From Trabulsiella guamensis ATCC 49490 (GTDB taxonomy: Bacteria > Pseudomonadota > Gammaproteobacteria > Enterobacterales > Enterobacteriaceae), in assembly GCF_000734965.1 (NCBI RefSeq), contig NZ_JMTB01000078.1, forward strand, positions 62,001 through 126,000: DNA of 64,000 bases, written 5' to 3'. The position numbers were made by a program, and so were the translations under genes. The stretch's first letter is position 1; each line of letters opens with the position of its first letter. This document shows positions 40,929-50,395 of this stretch, piece after piece. The notes beneath the pieces were generated by a model. It made no database searches. It had not been told where the DNA came from and worked only from the letters and a program-made list of their open reading frames with translations.

Positions 40929-43900
40929 AAAAGTGCCTCTGTTGAGAGTGACGCAAAAATGCCGCACGCCAGCGCATGGCGCAGCAGATGCGCTTTGTCA
41001 TGAGCCGGGTTGAGTGTTAACAGACTTGCTATCGTCGCGTCGCAGGCCGCGACATTCCCTTCGCCCAGTTGCCCGAGTGCTGTGATGAACAGACAATGCT
41101 CGCGATGGCGGTGAGATGGCGGCGTGTCCAGCACTACCAGATCCGGCAACGACACGGCGAAGAAATCGGCTTCCGGGATGGTGTTCTCATGTACAGCGAC
41201 CCACTCCGCGAAGGCACGGAAATGGCGAGCTGCCTCTGCCGTGCGGCCGAGCGCCCGCATCGCCATCCCTTGCCAGAAGAGATAATCGGCAGGCTGATCG
41301 TTGTAGTAACGACCGGCATCGAGGCAGGAATCGCCCCGCGACGCCTGGCGGAAATGCCCCTGTGCCTGTTCATGGTTGCCAAGCTGTGCCGCGCAATAGC
41401 CGAGCAGATACCAGATGTCGTTGTCGGTCTGACCTGGCAAACGCCCTTCACCCAGGTTGTACGGGTAACGCAATGCCGCGGTTAACAACCCCTGCGCCTC
41501 GCTGTACTCCCCGGCTGCGATAGCCGCCAGCGCCCGGTGCTGCTGGTTGAGCAGATACTGGCCGGTGATTTTGCCTTCGCCCCCTTCCCACGGGTGAAAT
41601 TCGCGCTCCTGCAATACCTGCGCCGCCGCGTCGTAGTGACCACTGATGTTCCACAGGCTCAGCAACTCAGCAGTGAGATCATCGCGCCGCAGCACCACCG
41701 CCTGCCACGCTTCGAGACGGCAAAGCCGTTGCTCCACCGCTTCGCCCAGTTGTTTGTTAAGGAAATCAAGTTCGAACAGGAAACGGGCATTTTCCGGCTC
41801 CAGTTCAACCGCCCGCTGCAATGCGGCCAGCGCTTGCTGCGCATCCTGTTGCTTATTCCAGGCGTAGATCCCCAGCAGGCGATGCGCCGGAGCAAAATCC
41901 GGCCGCTGTTGTAGCGTCGTCTGCCAGCAGGCCACTGCCGGGGCATAGCGCCGTTTGCTGTACCAGAAACAGCCCAGCAGATAACTGGCGAAAGGGGTGT
42001 CGCCGAGGACTTGCAGCATCTGCACTTCGTCGAGGGTGTTGGGGAAACGAACATGGCGCGCATGCTGCGCTTCGGCAGCAGCGATAAGCTGCTGGCGTAT
42101 GACCGGGTCGTCTGTCAGCGAGGCCAGCCACAGCAGCGGCAGCGCTTCCTGGCAGTCGAGGTTTTCCAGCATCTCGCGGGCGGCATCGGTCTGCCCCAAC
42201 GAAGTTAACCATCCCGCCAGCAGACAGACATTCGCGCCACGCGACCCGGTGACCTGACGCAATTCACGCAACGACGGCGCATCACGCAGCAAAGACCAAC
42301 GGACGTAATGAAGCGGATAATTCAGTGGGTAGCGTTTCAGGCACTCACTGATGTACGCCAGCGCGGCGGTATTGTCCCGAACATGAGATAACGCCAGCGC
42401 TTTCAGTCCCATCGCCAACAGGTTGCTACCGTTGAACTGGAGACTGAGATCGACATGCGCCAACGCATCCTGCCAGTTGCCCGTTTTCGCCGCCAGGCGC
42501 GCCAGCGACCACCAGGCCGCATCGCGGCAGTTACCACTCCAGCTTGCTTTGAAATAGTGCTCACGGGCTTCAGCCTCTTCGCCCTGTCGTTCCAGCGCGC
42601 TGCCGAGCAGCATGCTGGCTTCGCCATCGCGCGGATTTTTGTTCAGCCGGTGCGCTCTTGCCAGTGCGGCGCGGGCGCACAGCTCCGCCTGCGGCCAGTC
42701 GGCGCTGTTAAGCGCCAGCGTGCCGAGCGCGACGTTGTTGCGATAGTCCTGCGGATCCAGTTCCAGCGCCCGGCGGTAATAATCTGCGGCAAAACGGCTG
42801 GCGTGGTTGTACTGCTCCAGATGCTGGCCGATAAAGTACAGCTCGTCACTGTTGGTAAGATCCTGTGGCTGCGCGGGGGCGCGGGCCGGATCCGGCAGCG
42901 GGGTTTCTTCGGCGATATGCTCCTGATAGCTGAGCAGCGTCTGGCCAGTGGCCGAACGAACCGTCAGGGTTAAACGTTGCGAAAAACGATCGGCCATTGT
43001 TTCCAGCCAGCTGTTTCCCGGTTGCAGCGACAGCGTGGTTTCCCACAGAGGCACACCGTCGGCGCTCAGTTCAACAACGACATTCTCCAGCGGCGCAACG
43101 GCGTACATTCCCAACACCAGTTGACCATTCTCCCTTTCCAGCTTCAGCGCCAGCGAGGTGCTGGCGTTCTGCACTGTCGCCAGTTCGCTGTATGGCAGGA
43201 AGTTCTGCACAAACACTTTTTCTTCGTAAGGGGCAAGCCAGGTGAAATCAGGCTGGTTGTCGGTGAACACCCCCGTCATCAGTTCGATATACGGGCCGTT
43301 GCGATCGGTGAGATTACGATCCCACGCCTGGCCGAAATCGTCATAACCCCACGTCCACTGCTTTTTACCAGGCGAAATATGGTGATCAGCAACATGCAGC
43401 AGACCGCCGCGCTCGCCGTGATGATACGCGCCGACAAAATCATAATCCGATTTTTCCGCCATGTAGGAAGTGGGCACCGGGACGTTTTTGTAGCGGGAGA
43501 TATCGACGCCTGCCGAATAATCCACTTTGTAATAAGTGCCGGTGGCAATCGGGAACGCCGAGACGTCGCGCTTGCCGTGATCAAACACCGCTGTGACGTC
43601 CGGGGGAAAGACGCTCTGGTGATCGTCGCCGCCCTTCACCGCCGGATTCGCCCACCACAAAAAATGGCGCGGCGTGGCGTTGCCGTTAAACACTTTGCCG
43701 GTAATCTCGATCAGTGCCCGATCGGGATACAGCGTGAAGCCGGTCATCACCTGCAAACCGCGCATCGGTTCCGCTTCGCCCATCCAGACCGTTTGTGCGC
43801 CATCGTTTGATGCCTGAATAATAAAATCGACCGGCATGAAAGTGGTCGGACGGTGATGCTGCGGCCAGTTAAATTCGATACCGCCGGAAATCCATGGCCC

Positions 43901-44224
43901 CAGCAGCCCCACCAGCGCCGGTTTCACCACTTCGTTGTAATAGACAAAATCGCGCTGTTTGACCTTATCAAAGGCGCGGTGGATACGCCCGCCCAGTTCC
44001 GGCAACAGCAGCACACGGATGAAGTCGTTTTCCATCCACACTGCCTGGTAGTCGCGCATTTCGCGCTGACCGGTCAGCGTATCGATTACGCCATATGGGT
44101 ATACCGCTCCCGATGACCCCTGATAAACGCGCTTTTCAAGAAACATCGGGTTGGTGTCTTCCGCCCCGGTGGTCCATGTGGGAAGTGAAAGCGTCTCCTG
44201 CCACACTTTTACTGAACCGTACAT
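40925..44224 (-). CDS. yphG: Large DUF5107 / TPR-repeat protein YphG
   Basis: 1099 residues (E. coli about 1093). No signal peptide, so probably cytoplasmic. The N-terminal 430 residues form the DUF5107 domain (LPELGGRIHRAFDKVKQRDFVYYNEVV and WISGGIEFNWPQHHRP are conserved), with a mutarotase-like beta-sandwich expected. From about 490 to the end run many TPR-like pairs (ADYYRRALELDPQDYRNNVA, AHRLLGIYAWNKQQDAQQA). Function unknown; similarity to mutarotase/glycosidase folds and co-transcription with a sugar porter suggest action on a carbohydrate. The start MYGSVKVW is chosen by homology; 26 upstream codons are rejected. Divergent from yphH. Confidence 0.9.
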   Translation of the reverse strand: MYGSVKVWQETLSLPTWTTGAEDTNPMFLEKRVYQGSSGAVYPYGVIDTLTGQREMRDYQAVWMENDFIRVLLLPELGGRIHRAFDKVKQRDFVYYNEVVKPALVGLLGPWISGGIEFNWPQHHRPTTFMPVDFIIQASNDGAQTVWMGEAEPMRGLQVMTGFTLYPDRALIEITGKVFNGNATPRHFLWWANPAVKGGDDHQSVFPPDVTAVFDHGKRDVSAFPIATGTYYKVDYSAGVDISRYKNVPVPTSYMAEKSDYDFVGAYHHGERGGLLHVADHHISPGKKQWTWGYDDFGQAWDRNLTDRNGPYIELMTGVFTDNQPDFTWLAPYEEKVFVQNFLPYSELATVQNASTSLALKLERENGQLVLGMYAVAPLENVVVELSADGVPLWETTLSLQPGNSWLETMADRFSQRLTLTVRSATGQTLLSYQEHIAEETPLPDPARAPAQPQDLTNSDELYFIGQHLEQYNHASRFAADYYRRALELDPQDYRNNVALGTLALNSADWPQAELCARAALARAHRLNKNPRDGEASMLLGSALERQGEEAEAREHYFKASWSGNCRDAAWWSLARLAAKTGNWQDALAHVDLSLQFNGSNLLAMGLKALALSHVRDNTAALAYISECLKRYPLNYPLHYVRWSLLRDAPSLRELRQVTGSRGANVCLLAGWLTSLGQTDAAREMLENLDCQEALPLLWLASLTDDPVIRQQLIAAAEAQHARHVRFPNTLDEVQMLQVLGDTPFASYLLGCFWYSKRRYAPAVACWQTTLQQRPDFAPAHRLLGIYAWNKQQDAQQALAALQRAVELEPENARFLFELDFLNKQLGEAVEQRLCRLEAWQAVVLRRDDLTAELLSLWNISGHYDAAAQVLQEREFHPWEGGEGKITGQYLLNQQHRALAAIAAGEYSEAQGLLTAALRYPYNLGEGRLPGQTDNDIWYLLGYCAAQLGNHEQAQGHFRQASRGDSCLDAGRYYNDQPADYLFWQGMAMRALGRTAEAARHFRAFAEWVAVHENTIPEADFFAVSLPDLVVLDTPPSHRHREHCLFITALGQLGEGNVAACDATIASLLTLNPAHDKAHLLRHALACGIFASLSTEALL

Positions 44225-44328
44225 GCTGTTCTCCACTAAATGCAGTAAAGTAAAATCAGGAGTGTAGTGGGCGATATCGTACATAAAGCAATCAACGCTC
44301 ACGCATTACAGTTAAGGGAGTTAAGTGT

Positions 44329-45528
44329 ATGTTGCGATCTGGTTTCAACAATGCACGCGTTCGCGAGGCTAATAAGGCCATTTTCCTGGCGCATCTGTGG
44401 CGGGAAAAACAGCTCAGCAAGTCACGGCTGGCGCAGCTCACCGGGCTGTCGATTCCGGCGGTGAGCAACATTTTGCAGGAGCTGCTGGACGAAGGAAAAA
44501 TCAGCCATTCAGCGGAAAAAATGAGTGCCCGCGGTCTTAATAGCGGCAGCTATCAAATCCCGCAGAGTGGAGCGTGGACGCTGTGCATGAACATCACCCC
44601 CACCGGTATTGACAGCCAGCTGGCCGATGCCCGTTTGCTGCCCGTTGGCGAACCGGGGCATCAGTCGTTCGACGCGCAAACTCCGCAAATACTGCTCAAC
44701 CACATTGCTGAACACTGGCGTCAGTACCGGCTGCGCTTCCCGGAACAGCGCATCAACCTGGCGCTGGGGGTTCACGGGCAGGTCGATCCGGTCACCGGGG
44801 TGTCGCAAACCATGCCGCAGGCGCGCTGGAAAACGCCGGTGGAGATGAAATATCTGCTGGAAGAGCGGCTTGGGGTGCAGGTGCGTATGGACAACGACTG
44901 CGCCATGCTGGCACTCGCGGAAAAATGGCAGAATCCGTCAGCATTGCAGGATTTCTGCGTCATCAACGTCGATTATGGGATCGGCTCCTCGTTCGTGATA
45001 GGTGATAAAATCTGGCGCGGCAGCCTGTACGGCAGCGGTCAGATCGGCCACACCATTGTCAATCCCGATGGTTCCGCCTGCGATTGTGGCCGCTACGGCT
45101 GTCTGGAAACTATCGCCTCCCTCAGCGCACTGAAAAAGCAGGCGCGGATATGGCTGAAAACCCAGCCTGACAGCACACTCAACCCGGACGCGCTCACCAC
45201 CGCAGCGCTGATTGAGGCCTGGCGCAACGGCGATGTGCGTATTCAGGCATGGGTGGAACATGCCGCCAGCGCCATTGGTCTGAGCCTGTATAACTTCCTC
45301 AACATCCTTAATATCAATCAGATCTGGCTGTATGGTCGCAGCTGCGCGTTCGGCGAACGCTGGCTGAACACCATCGTCAGGCAGACCGGGTTCAACCCGT
45401 TTGATCACGGTGACAATCCGCAGGCGAAAGCGACGCAAATCAGCTTCGGCAGGCTGAGTCGCGCCCAACAAATTCTTGGTATTGGCTATTTGTACGTGGA
45501 ATCACAACTGAATGACGAGGGGGGATAA
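44329..45528 (+). CDS. yphH: ROK-family transcriptional regulator YphH
   Basis: 399 residues (E. coli 397). N-terminal winged HTH (about 15-65, KSRLAQLTGLSIPAVSNIL) joined to a ROK domain like NagC/Mlc. The zinc motif CDCGRYGCLE is intact. Where sugar-binding ROK proteins have ExGH, this one reads GQIGH, so ligand contacts may differ. It sits between two divergent gene sets and is the obvious local repressor. AAGGGAG precedes the ATG. Confidence 0.92.
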   Translation: MLRSGFNNARVREANKAIFLAHLWREKQLSKSRLAQLTGLSIPAVSNILQELLDEGKISHSAEKMSARGLNSGSYQIPQSGAWTLCMNITPTGIDSQLADARLLPVGEPGHQSFDAQTPQILLNHIAEHWRQYRLRFPEQRINLALGVHGQVDPVTGVSQTMPQARWKTPVEMKYLLEERLGVQVRMDNDCAMLALAEKWQNPSALQDFCVINVDYGIGSSFVIGDKIWRGSLYGSGQIGHTIVNPDGSACDCGRYGCLETIASLSALKKQARIWLKTQPDSTLNPDALTTAALIEAWRNGDVRIQAWVEHAASAIGLSLYNFLNILNINQIWLYGRSCAFGERWLNTIVRQTGFNPFDHGDNPQAKATQISFGRLSRAQQILGIGYLYVESQLNDEGG

Positions 45529-45855
45529 CGGCGTTTTTCCTGTCTCGATTCAGTTCACAAACCTGAAACATTTTTTGCGGACGATTTGACGCGAATGACG
45601 GGAAAAGCGTCTCTCCGTGAATATAATTGATACTAATTTGTTAATTTTAAGTTTAAATACGAGGATTATTTAACATTTAAAACCTTACAATTCATGAGAT
45701 AAATGTTAAAAATAACCAAATATTAACTTTGTATTATCCATGCATTTACAATTCTGGGCATTAATCACATTCCTGAAAACTATGATTCATTCCCTCTTCC
45801 CTTCGTTGATAACCTCCTGTCCGTGACATGCCTCTGTCTCCCAAAAGGTACAACT
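45529..45855 (+). promoter_or_regulatory. AT-rich promoter region upstream of yphFED
   Basis: 327 bp between yphH and yphF, far more AT-rich than the surroundings. Contains the inverted repeat described separately, a possible -10 TATTAT at 45732-45737 without a matching -35, and a TCACATT half-site (45765-45771) that might be half of a CRP site. No gene is seen. Confidence 0.5.
45665..45717 (+). promoter_or_regulatory. Candidate operator: imperfect inverted repeat upstream of yphF
   Basis: ATTATTTAACATTT (45665-45678) is mirrored by AAATGTTAAAAATAACC (45701-45717), whose reverse complement is GGTTATTTTTAACATTT. The arms differ by a two-base insertion and lie about 22 bp apart. AT-rich dyads containing TTATTT resemble NagC/Mlc-type operators, so YphH is the likely binder. 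Binding is inferred, not shown. Confidence 0.45.
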
Positions 45856-46839
45856 ATGAAATTCAAACTCGCATTACTCAGTGCAACTCTGGTTTCTGCT
45901 TGCATGTTGTCCGGTCCTTCCTTTGCGGCGGAAAAATATGAAATCGCGGTAGTGGCGAAAGTCACCGGCATTCCGTGGTTCAACCGCATGGAAACAGGTG
46001 TTAGCGAAGCGGCTAAAAAATTGGATGTCAACGCGTATCAGACTGGCCCGTCAACGCCCGACCCTGCGCAGCAGGTGAAGGTGATTGAAGATCTGATCGC
46101 CAAAAACGTGAACGCCATTATCGTGGTGCCTAACGACGCTAAGGTGCTGGAGCCGGTGCTGAAAAAAGCCCGCGACAAAGGCATTGTCGTGCTGACCCAT
46201 GAATCGCCTGACCAGCAGATCGGTCAGTGGGATATTGAAACCATCGATAGCGAGAAATACGCGCAGGCCAACATCGATGAGCTGGCGAAGGATATGGGTG
46301 GCAAAGGCGGGTACGCCATTTACGTGGGCTCCTTAACCGTGCCACTGCATAACGCATGGGCCGATTCCGCCATCAAATATCAGAAAGAAAAATACCCGGA
46401 TATGTTTGAAGTCACCTCGCGTCTGCCGGTGGCGGAAAGCATCGATAAGTCTTACGCCACCACGCTTGACCTGATGAAAACCTATCCGCAAATGAAAGGG
46501 ATCATCGGTTTCGGTTCGCTCGGCCCGATTGGTGCAGGCCAGGCGGTACAGAAAAAACGCGCGAAAGATAAAGTAGCGGTGGTGGGTATTGCCATGCCAG
46601 GTCAGGCCGCGCCTTACCTGATGCGCGGCGATATCAAAAAAGCGCTGCTGTGGGATCCGCGTGATGCCGGTTATGCGCTGGTGACAGTGGCTGATCAGCT
46701 GTTGCAGGGCAAAGCCGTCACCCAGGATCTGACCATTGATGGCTTAGGGAAAGCCGACGTCGACATGGAGAAGAAAGTGATCCGCTTTAACAAGATCCTC
46801 GAAGTCACCAAAGACAACGCGCAATCGCTCGGTTTCTGA
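45856..46839 (+). CDS. yphF: Periplasmic sugar-binding protein YphF
   Basis: 327 residues from MKFKLALLSATLV (E. coli 327); 11 upstream codons are rejected. Signal peptide cleaved after SFAA, near residue 25. The mature protein is a type I periplasmic binding fold of the ribose/xylose class (EIAVVAKVTGIPWFNRME, AIIVVPNDAKVLEPVLKKARDKGI). Receptor of the ABC importer with YphE and YphD. Ligand unknown. Followed by two hairpins before yphE. Confidence 0.95.
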   Translation: MKFKLALLSATLVSACMLSGPSFAAEKYEIAVVAKVTGIPWFNRMETGVSEAAKKLDVNAYQTGPSTPDPAQQVKVIEDLIAKNVNAIIVVPNDAKVLEPVLKKARDKGIVVLTHESPDQQIGQWDIETIDSEKYAQANIDELAKDMGGKGGYAIYVGSLTVPLHNAWADSAIKYQKEKYPDMFEVTSRLPVAESIDKSYATTLDLMKTYPQMKGIIGFGSLGPIGAGQAVQKKRAKDKVAVVGIAMPGQAAPYLMRGDIKKALLWDPRDAGYALVTVADQLLQGKAVTQDLTIDGLGKADVDMEKKVIRFNKILEVTKDNAQSLGF

Positions 46840-46869
46840 GGCACTCTGCCCGCACCAGGGAACCCCAAC

Positions 46870-46926
46870 GCCGGCCGTCTGGCCGGCAATTATCACCCGG
46901 ATTTACACTAGCGCCCTGCGGGGCGC
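46870..46926 (+). other. Two hairpins between yphF and yphE
   Basis: GCCGGCC-GTCT-GGCCGGC (46870-46887... 7-bp stem) and GCGCCC-TGCG-GGGCGC (46911-46926, 6-bp stem), neither followed by a U-run. Such structures often protect the binding-protein part of an importer mRNA so it is made in excess. That role is inferred. Confidence 0.55.
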
Positions 46927-46942
46927 TTGCAGGGGCATTGTC

Positions 46943-48442
46943 ATGACAGACACCACCGCATTTATCACTCTTGAGAATATCAGCAAGCAATTCCCGGGCG
47001 TGCTGGCGCTGGATAACGTGAGCCTGACGCTGAATAAAGGTGAAGTTCACTGTCTGGCAGGACAGAACGGCTGTGGTAAAAGCACGATCATCAAAGTGAT
47101 TTCCGGTGTATATCATCCGGAAAAAGGGGCGCAGATTTTACTCGACGGCAAACTGTTTCATCAGCTGACGCCGTCGCTGTCCGCCCATTATGGTATTCAG
47201 GTCATCTATCAGGACCTGTCGTTATTCCCCAATTTCAGCGTGGCGGAAAATATCGCCGTCAATCGGTATCTGCCGGGTGGTGATATCTGGGTCCGCCGCG
47301 GTGCGATGAAAAAACAGGCGCTGGCCGCGATGCAGCGCATCGGCGTACGTATCGATCCTGATAAAAAAGTCGAAAAACTGTCGATTGCCGACCGCCAGCT
47401 GGTGGCTATCTGCCGCGCTATCGCCGCCGATGCCCGACTGGTGATTATGGATGAACCCACCGCCTCCCTTACCCGCCAGGAAGTCAACGGCCTGCTGCGG
47501 GTGGTCAGTGAACTGAAAGCCGCCGGGATTTGCGTGGTGTTTGTCAGCCATCGTCTGGATGAGGTGATGGAAGTGGCAGACCGCATCAGTGTGATGCGCG
47601 ACGGCAAGTTAGTCGGTACGTTTCCGGCACAGGAACTCGACAGCCACGAGCTGGCCTTCCTGATGACCGGGCAGCGTTTCCATTACAGCCCGCTGCCTGA
47701 GAAACCCCCGGTCGAACAGGAGCCGATGCTGGAACTGCGTGGGCTGAGCCGCAAAGGTAAATACCGCAATATTAATCTCTCGCTGCGTAGCGGCGAAATT
47801 GTGTCGATTGTCGGCCTGCTTGGCGCCGGGCGCACCGAACTGTGCCTGAGTCTCTTTGGTATGACCCACCCGGAAAGCGGCGAGATCCGCATTAACGGCA
47901 AACCTGTCCGGCTGCGCAATAACCATGACGCGATAAAACACGGCATCGGCTACGTGTCGGAAGACAGGCTGACGCAGGGTCTTATCATGGAGCAGTCGAT
48001 CTACGACAACACCATCGTCACGGTATTTGACAAGCTGCACACCCGCAGCGGTCTGCTCGATCATCAGAAAGCGCAGACGCTGGTCAGCGATTTGATACGC
48101 GAGCTGAATATAAAAGTCTCTGATCCGCAACTGCCAGTGAAAACCCTCTCAGGCGGTAACGCGCAGCGCATTGCCATCGCCAAATGGGTGGCGACCAACC
48201 CGCGGATCCTCATTCTCGACTCCCCCACCGTCGGCGTGGATATCGCCAATAAAGAGGGGATCTATCAGATAGCCCGTGACCTTGCCGAACAAGGGATGGC
48301 GGTGCTGATGATTTGTGACGAGATCCCGGAAGCGTATTACAACAGCCACCGCGTGCTGGTGATGCGCCGCGGTGAACTGGTCGCGGAATTTAATCCTCAT
48401 CGTTGCCGCGAAGAGGAGATTGCTGAGGTGGTCAATGAATAA
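46943..48442 (+). CDS. yphE: Sugar ABC transporter ATPase YphE
   Basis: 499 residues (E. coli 503). Two fused ABC domains like RbsA/XylG. Domain 1: Walker A GQNGCGKST (40-48) and Walker B LVIMDEPTASL. Domain 2: a degenerate Walker A GLLGAGRTEL, signature LSGGNAQRIAIAKW and Walker B ILILDSPTVGVD, typical of the family. Ends inside the start of yphD. Confidence 0.96.
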   Translation: MTDTTAFITLENISKQFPGVLALDNVSLTLNKGEVHCLAGQNGCGKSTIIKVISGVYHPEKGAQILLDGKLFHQLTPSLSAHYGIQVIYQDLSLFPNFSVAENIAVNRYLPGGDIWVRRGAMKKQALAAMQRIGVRIDPDKKVEKLSIADRQLVAICRAIAADARLVIMDEPTASLTRQEVNGLLRVVSELKAAGICVVFVSHRLDEVMEVADRISVMRDGKLVGTFPAQELDSHELAFLMTGQRFHYSPLPEKPPVEQEPMLELRGLSRKGKYRNINLSLRSGEIVSIVGLLGAGRTELCLSLFGMTHPESGEIRINGKPVRLRNNHDAIKHGIGYVSEDRLTQGLIMEQSIYDNTIVTVFDKLHTRSGLLDHQKAQTLVSDLIRELNIKVSDPQLPVKTLSGGNAQRIAIAKWVATNPRILILDSPTVGVDIANKEGIYQIARDLAEQGMAVLMICDEIPEAYYNSHRVLVMRRGELVAEFNPHRCREEEIAEVVNE

Positions 48443-49424
48443 CGCACGTCTTTCGCACCTTTTAGGACAACACGAATTCTGGCTTGGCCTGCTGGTAGTA
48501 GCGCTGGCGGTGGGGCTGAGCATCAGTACCGATGAGTTTCTGTCGCTGGGCAATCTGACGGACGTCGCCACCAGCTACGCCATTCTCGGCATTCTGGCCT
48601 GCGGGTTGTTCGTGGTGCTGATTTCCGGCGGCATCGACATCTCGTTCCCGGCGATGACCGCCATTGCTCAGTATGTGATGGCCAGTTGGGTGATCGCTCA
48701 TGGCGGCAACTTCGCGCTGGCGCTGTTAATTTCTGTCGCCGTCGGCCTGCTGCTGGGGTTGATCAACGGTTTCCTGGTCTACTGGTTGCGCGTGCCGGCA
48801 ATCATCATCACCATTGCCACCCTGAACGTCTATTACGGGCTGCTGGTTTATGCCACCAAAGGCACCTGGCTGTACGGCTTCCCGGACTGGTTCATGAACG
48901 GCATCAACTGGTTTTCCTTCACCGCCGCGGATGGCTATGACTACGGTCTGACGCTGCCATTGTTATGCCTGGCGGGCGTCATCCTGTTTACCGCCGTGCT
49001 GATGAATTACACCCGTCTCGGACGGCAGATTTACGCCATGGGCGGCAACCGTGACGCCGCATCGCGCCTGGGGTTGAACCTGTTGAGACTGCATTTTTAC
49101 GTGTATGGCTATATGGGGATCCTCGCCGGGATCGCCGCCGTAGTGCAGGCGCAAATCACCCAGTCGGTCGCCCCCAACTCACTGCTCGGTTTTGAGCTGA
49201 CGGTACTGGCGGCGGTAGTGCTGGGCGGTACCAGCATGAGCGGCGGACGCGGCACACTTATCGGCACACTGCTCGGGGTGATCCTGCTGGCTTTTTTGCA
49301 GAACGGTCTGACGCTGCTTGGCGTCTCCTCTTACTGGCACACCGTCTTTAGCGGCGCCATTATTCTGGTCAGCATCAGCGCTACGGCCTGGAATGAAAAA
49401 CGCAAACTCGCAAGGGAGCTTTGA
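48435..49424 (+). CDS. yphD: Sugar ABC transporter permease YphD
   Basis: 329 residues from MNNARLSHLLGQHEFW, overlapping yphE by eight bases; 21 upstream codons are rejected. RbsC-type membrane domain with about eight to ten helices (VLISGGIDISFPAMTAIAQYV, VVLGGTSMSGGRGTLIGTLLG). Pairs with the following permease or with itself. Confidence 0.94.
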   Translation: MNNARLSHLLGQHEFWLGLLVVALAVGLSISTDEFLSLGNLTDVATSYAILGILACGLFVVLISGGIDISFPAMTAIAQYVMASWVIAHGGNFALALLISVAVGLLLGLINGFLVYWLRVPAIIITIATLNVYYGLLVYATKGTWLYGFPDWFMNGINWFSFTAADGYDYGLTLPLLCLAGVILFTAVLMNYTRLGRQIYAMGGNRDAASRLGLNLLRLHFYVYGYMGILAGIAAVVQAQITQSVAPNSLLGFELTVLAAVVLGGTSMSGGRGTLIGTLLGVILLAFLQNGLTLLGVSSYWHTVFSGAIILVSISATAWNEKRKLAREL

Positions 49425-49425
49425 G

Positions 49426-50379
49426 ATGAAAGCATTCGCAAGACGCTTACCCGGTGATGCCATCATCCGCCTGCAGTGCGTGATCATTATTGTCGTGGCG
49501 GTGGTCTTTTCTCTGCTGCTCGGCGGTCGCTTTTTCAGCATCGCCAATTTCCAGTCCATCAGTTCGCAATTGCCGATTCTCGGCATGCTGGCGCTGGGGA
49601 TGGGCATCACCATGCTGACCGGGGGCATTAACCTGTCGATCATTGCCAGCGCTAACGCCTGTTCACTGGCGATGGCGGCGGTGATTGTCAGCCACCCGGA
49701 TAACCCGCTGTTTGTTGGGCTGGCGCTGCTGGCGGGTCTGCTGGTGGCGGTGGCCATCGGCACGCTGAACGGCGCGCTCATCGCCTGGGTTGGCGTCTCG
49801 CCGATCCTCGCCACCCTCGGCACCATGACGCTGATTTCCGGGCTTAATATTTTGCTCTCCAACGGGACGGTGATTTCCGGCTTCCCGGAGGTGATTCAGT
49901 TTTTTGGCAACGCTATGGTGCTGGGCATTCCTGTAGCACTGCTGCTGTTTATTCTGGTCGCGGTGCTGTTGTGGGTGCTGCTTGAGCATACCACCCTCGG
50001 GCGCAGCCTGTACCTCGTAGGGTCAAATGAGCAGGCCACCCGCTACAGCGGCGTGAACACCATCCGGGTACAGATTTCCGTGTATATCATCTCTGCATTG
50101 CTGGGCTGGGCGGCCGCCATTCTGATGATGGCGAAGTTTAACTCTGCCAAAGCGGGTTACGGCGAATCTTACCTGCTGGTCACCATTCTGGCGTCCGTAC
50201 TGGGCGGCATTAACCCGGATGGGGGTTTTGGCCGGGTGATTGGTCTGGTACTGGCGCTGGTGGTGCTGCAAATGCTGGAAAGCGGCTTCAATTTGCTGGG
50301 GATCAGCAGCTATCTGACGATGGCGCTCTGGGGCGCGGTGCTGATCCTCTTTATCGCATTACAGAATCGTAAAGCCTGA
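49426..50379 (+). CDS. Second RbsC-type sugar ABC permease
   Basis: 317 residues from MKAFARRLPGDAI, one base after the yphD stop; 36 upstream codons are rejected. Same fold as YphD (MLTGGINLSIIASANACSLAM, VLGGINPDGGFGRVIGLVLAL) but clearly diverged from it. Two permease genes suggest a heteromeric channel, as in some autoinducer-2 and rhamnose importers. K-12 yph has only yphD. Confidence 0.92.
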   Translation: MKAFARRLPGDAIIRLQCVIIIVVAVVFSLLLGGRFFSIANFQSISSQLPILGMLALGMGITMLTGGINLSIIASANACSLAMAAVIVSHPDNPLFVGLALLAGLLVAVAIGTLNGALIAWVGVSPILATLGTMTLISGLNILLSNGTVISGFPEVIQFFGNAMVLGIPVALLLFILVAVLLWVLLEHTTLGRSLYLVGSNEQATRYSGVNTIRVQISVYIISALLGWAAAILMMAKFNSAKAGYGESYLLVTILASVLGGINPDGGFGRVIGLVLALVVLQMLESGFNLLGISSYLTMALWGAVLILFIALQNRKA

Positions 50380-50395
50380 TTTCAGGAGAAGAATT

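Noticed and set aside
45740-45780. CRP site before yphF
   Set aside because: Only the TCACATT half is good; the opposite half does not fit TGTGA at correct spacing.
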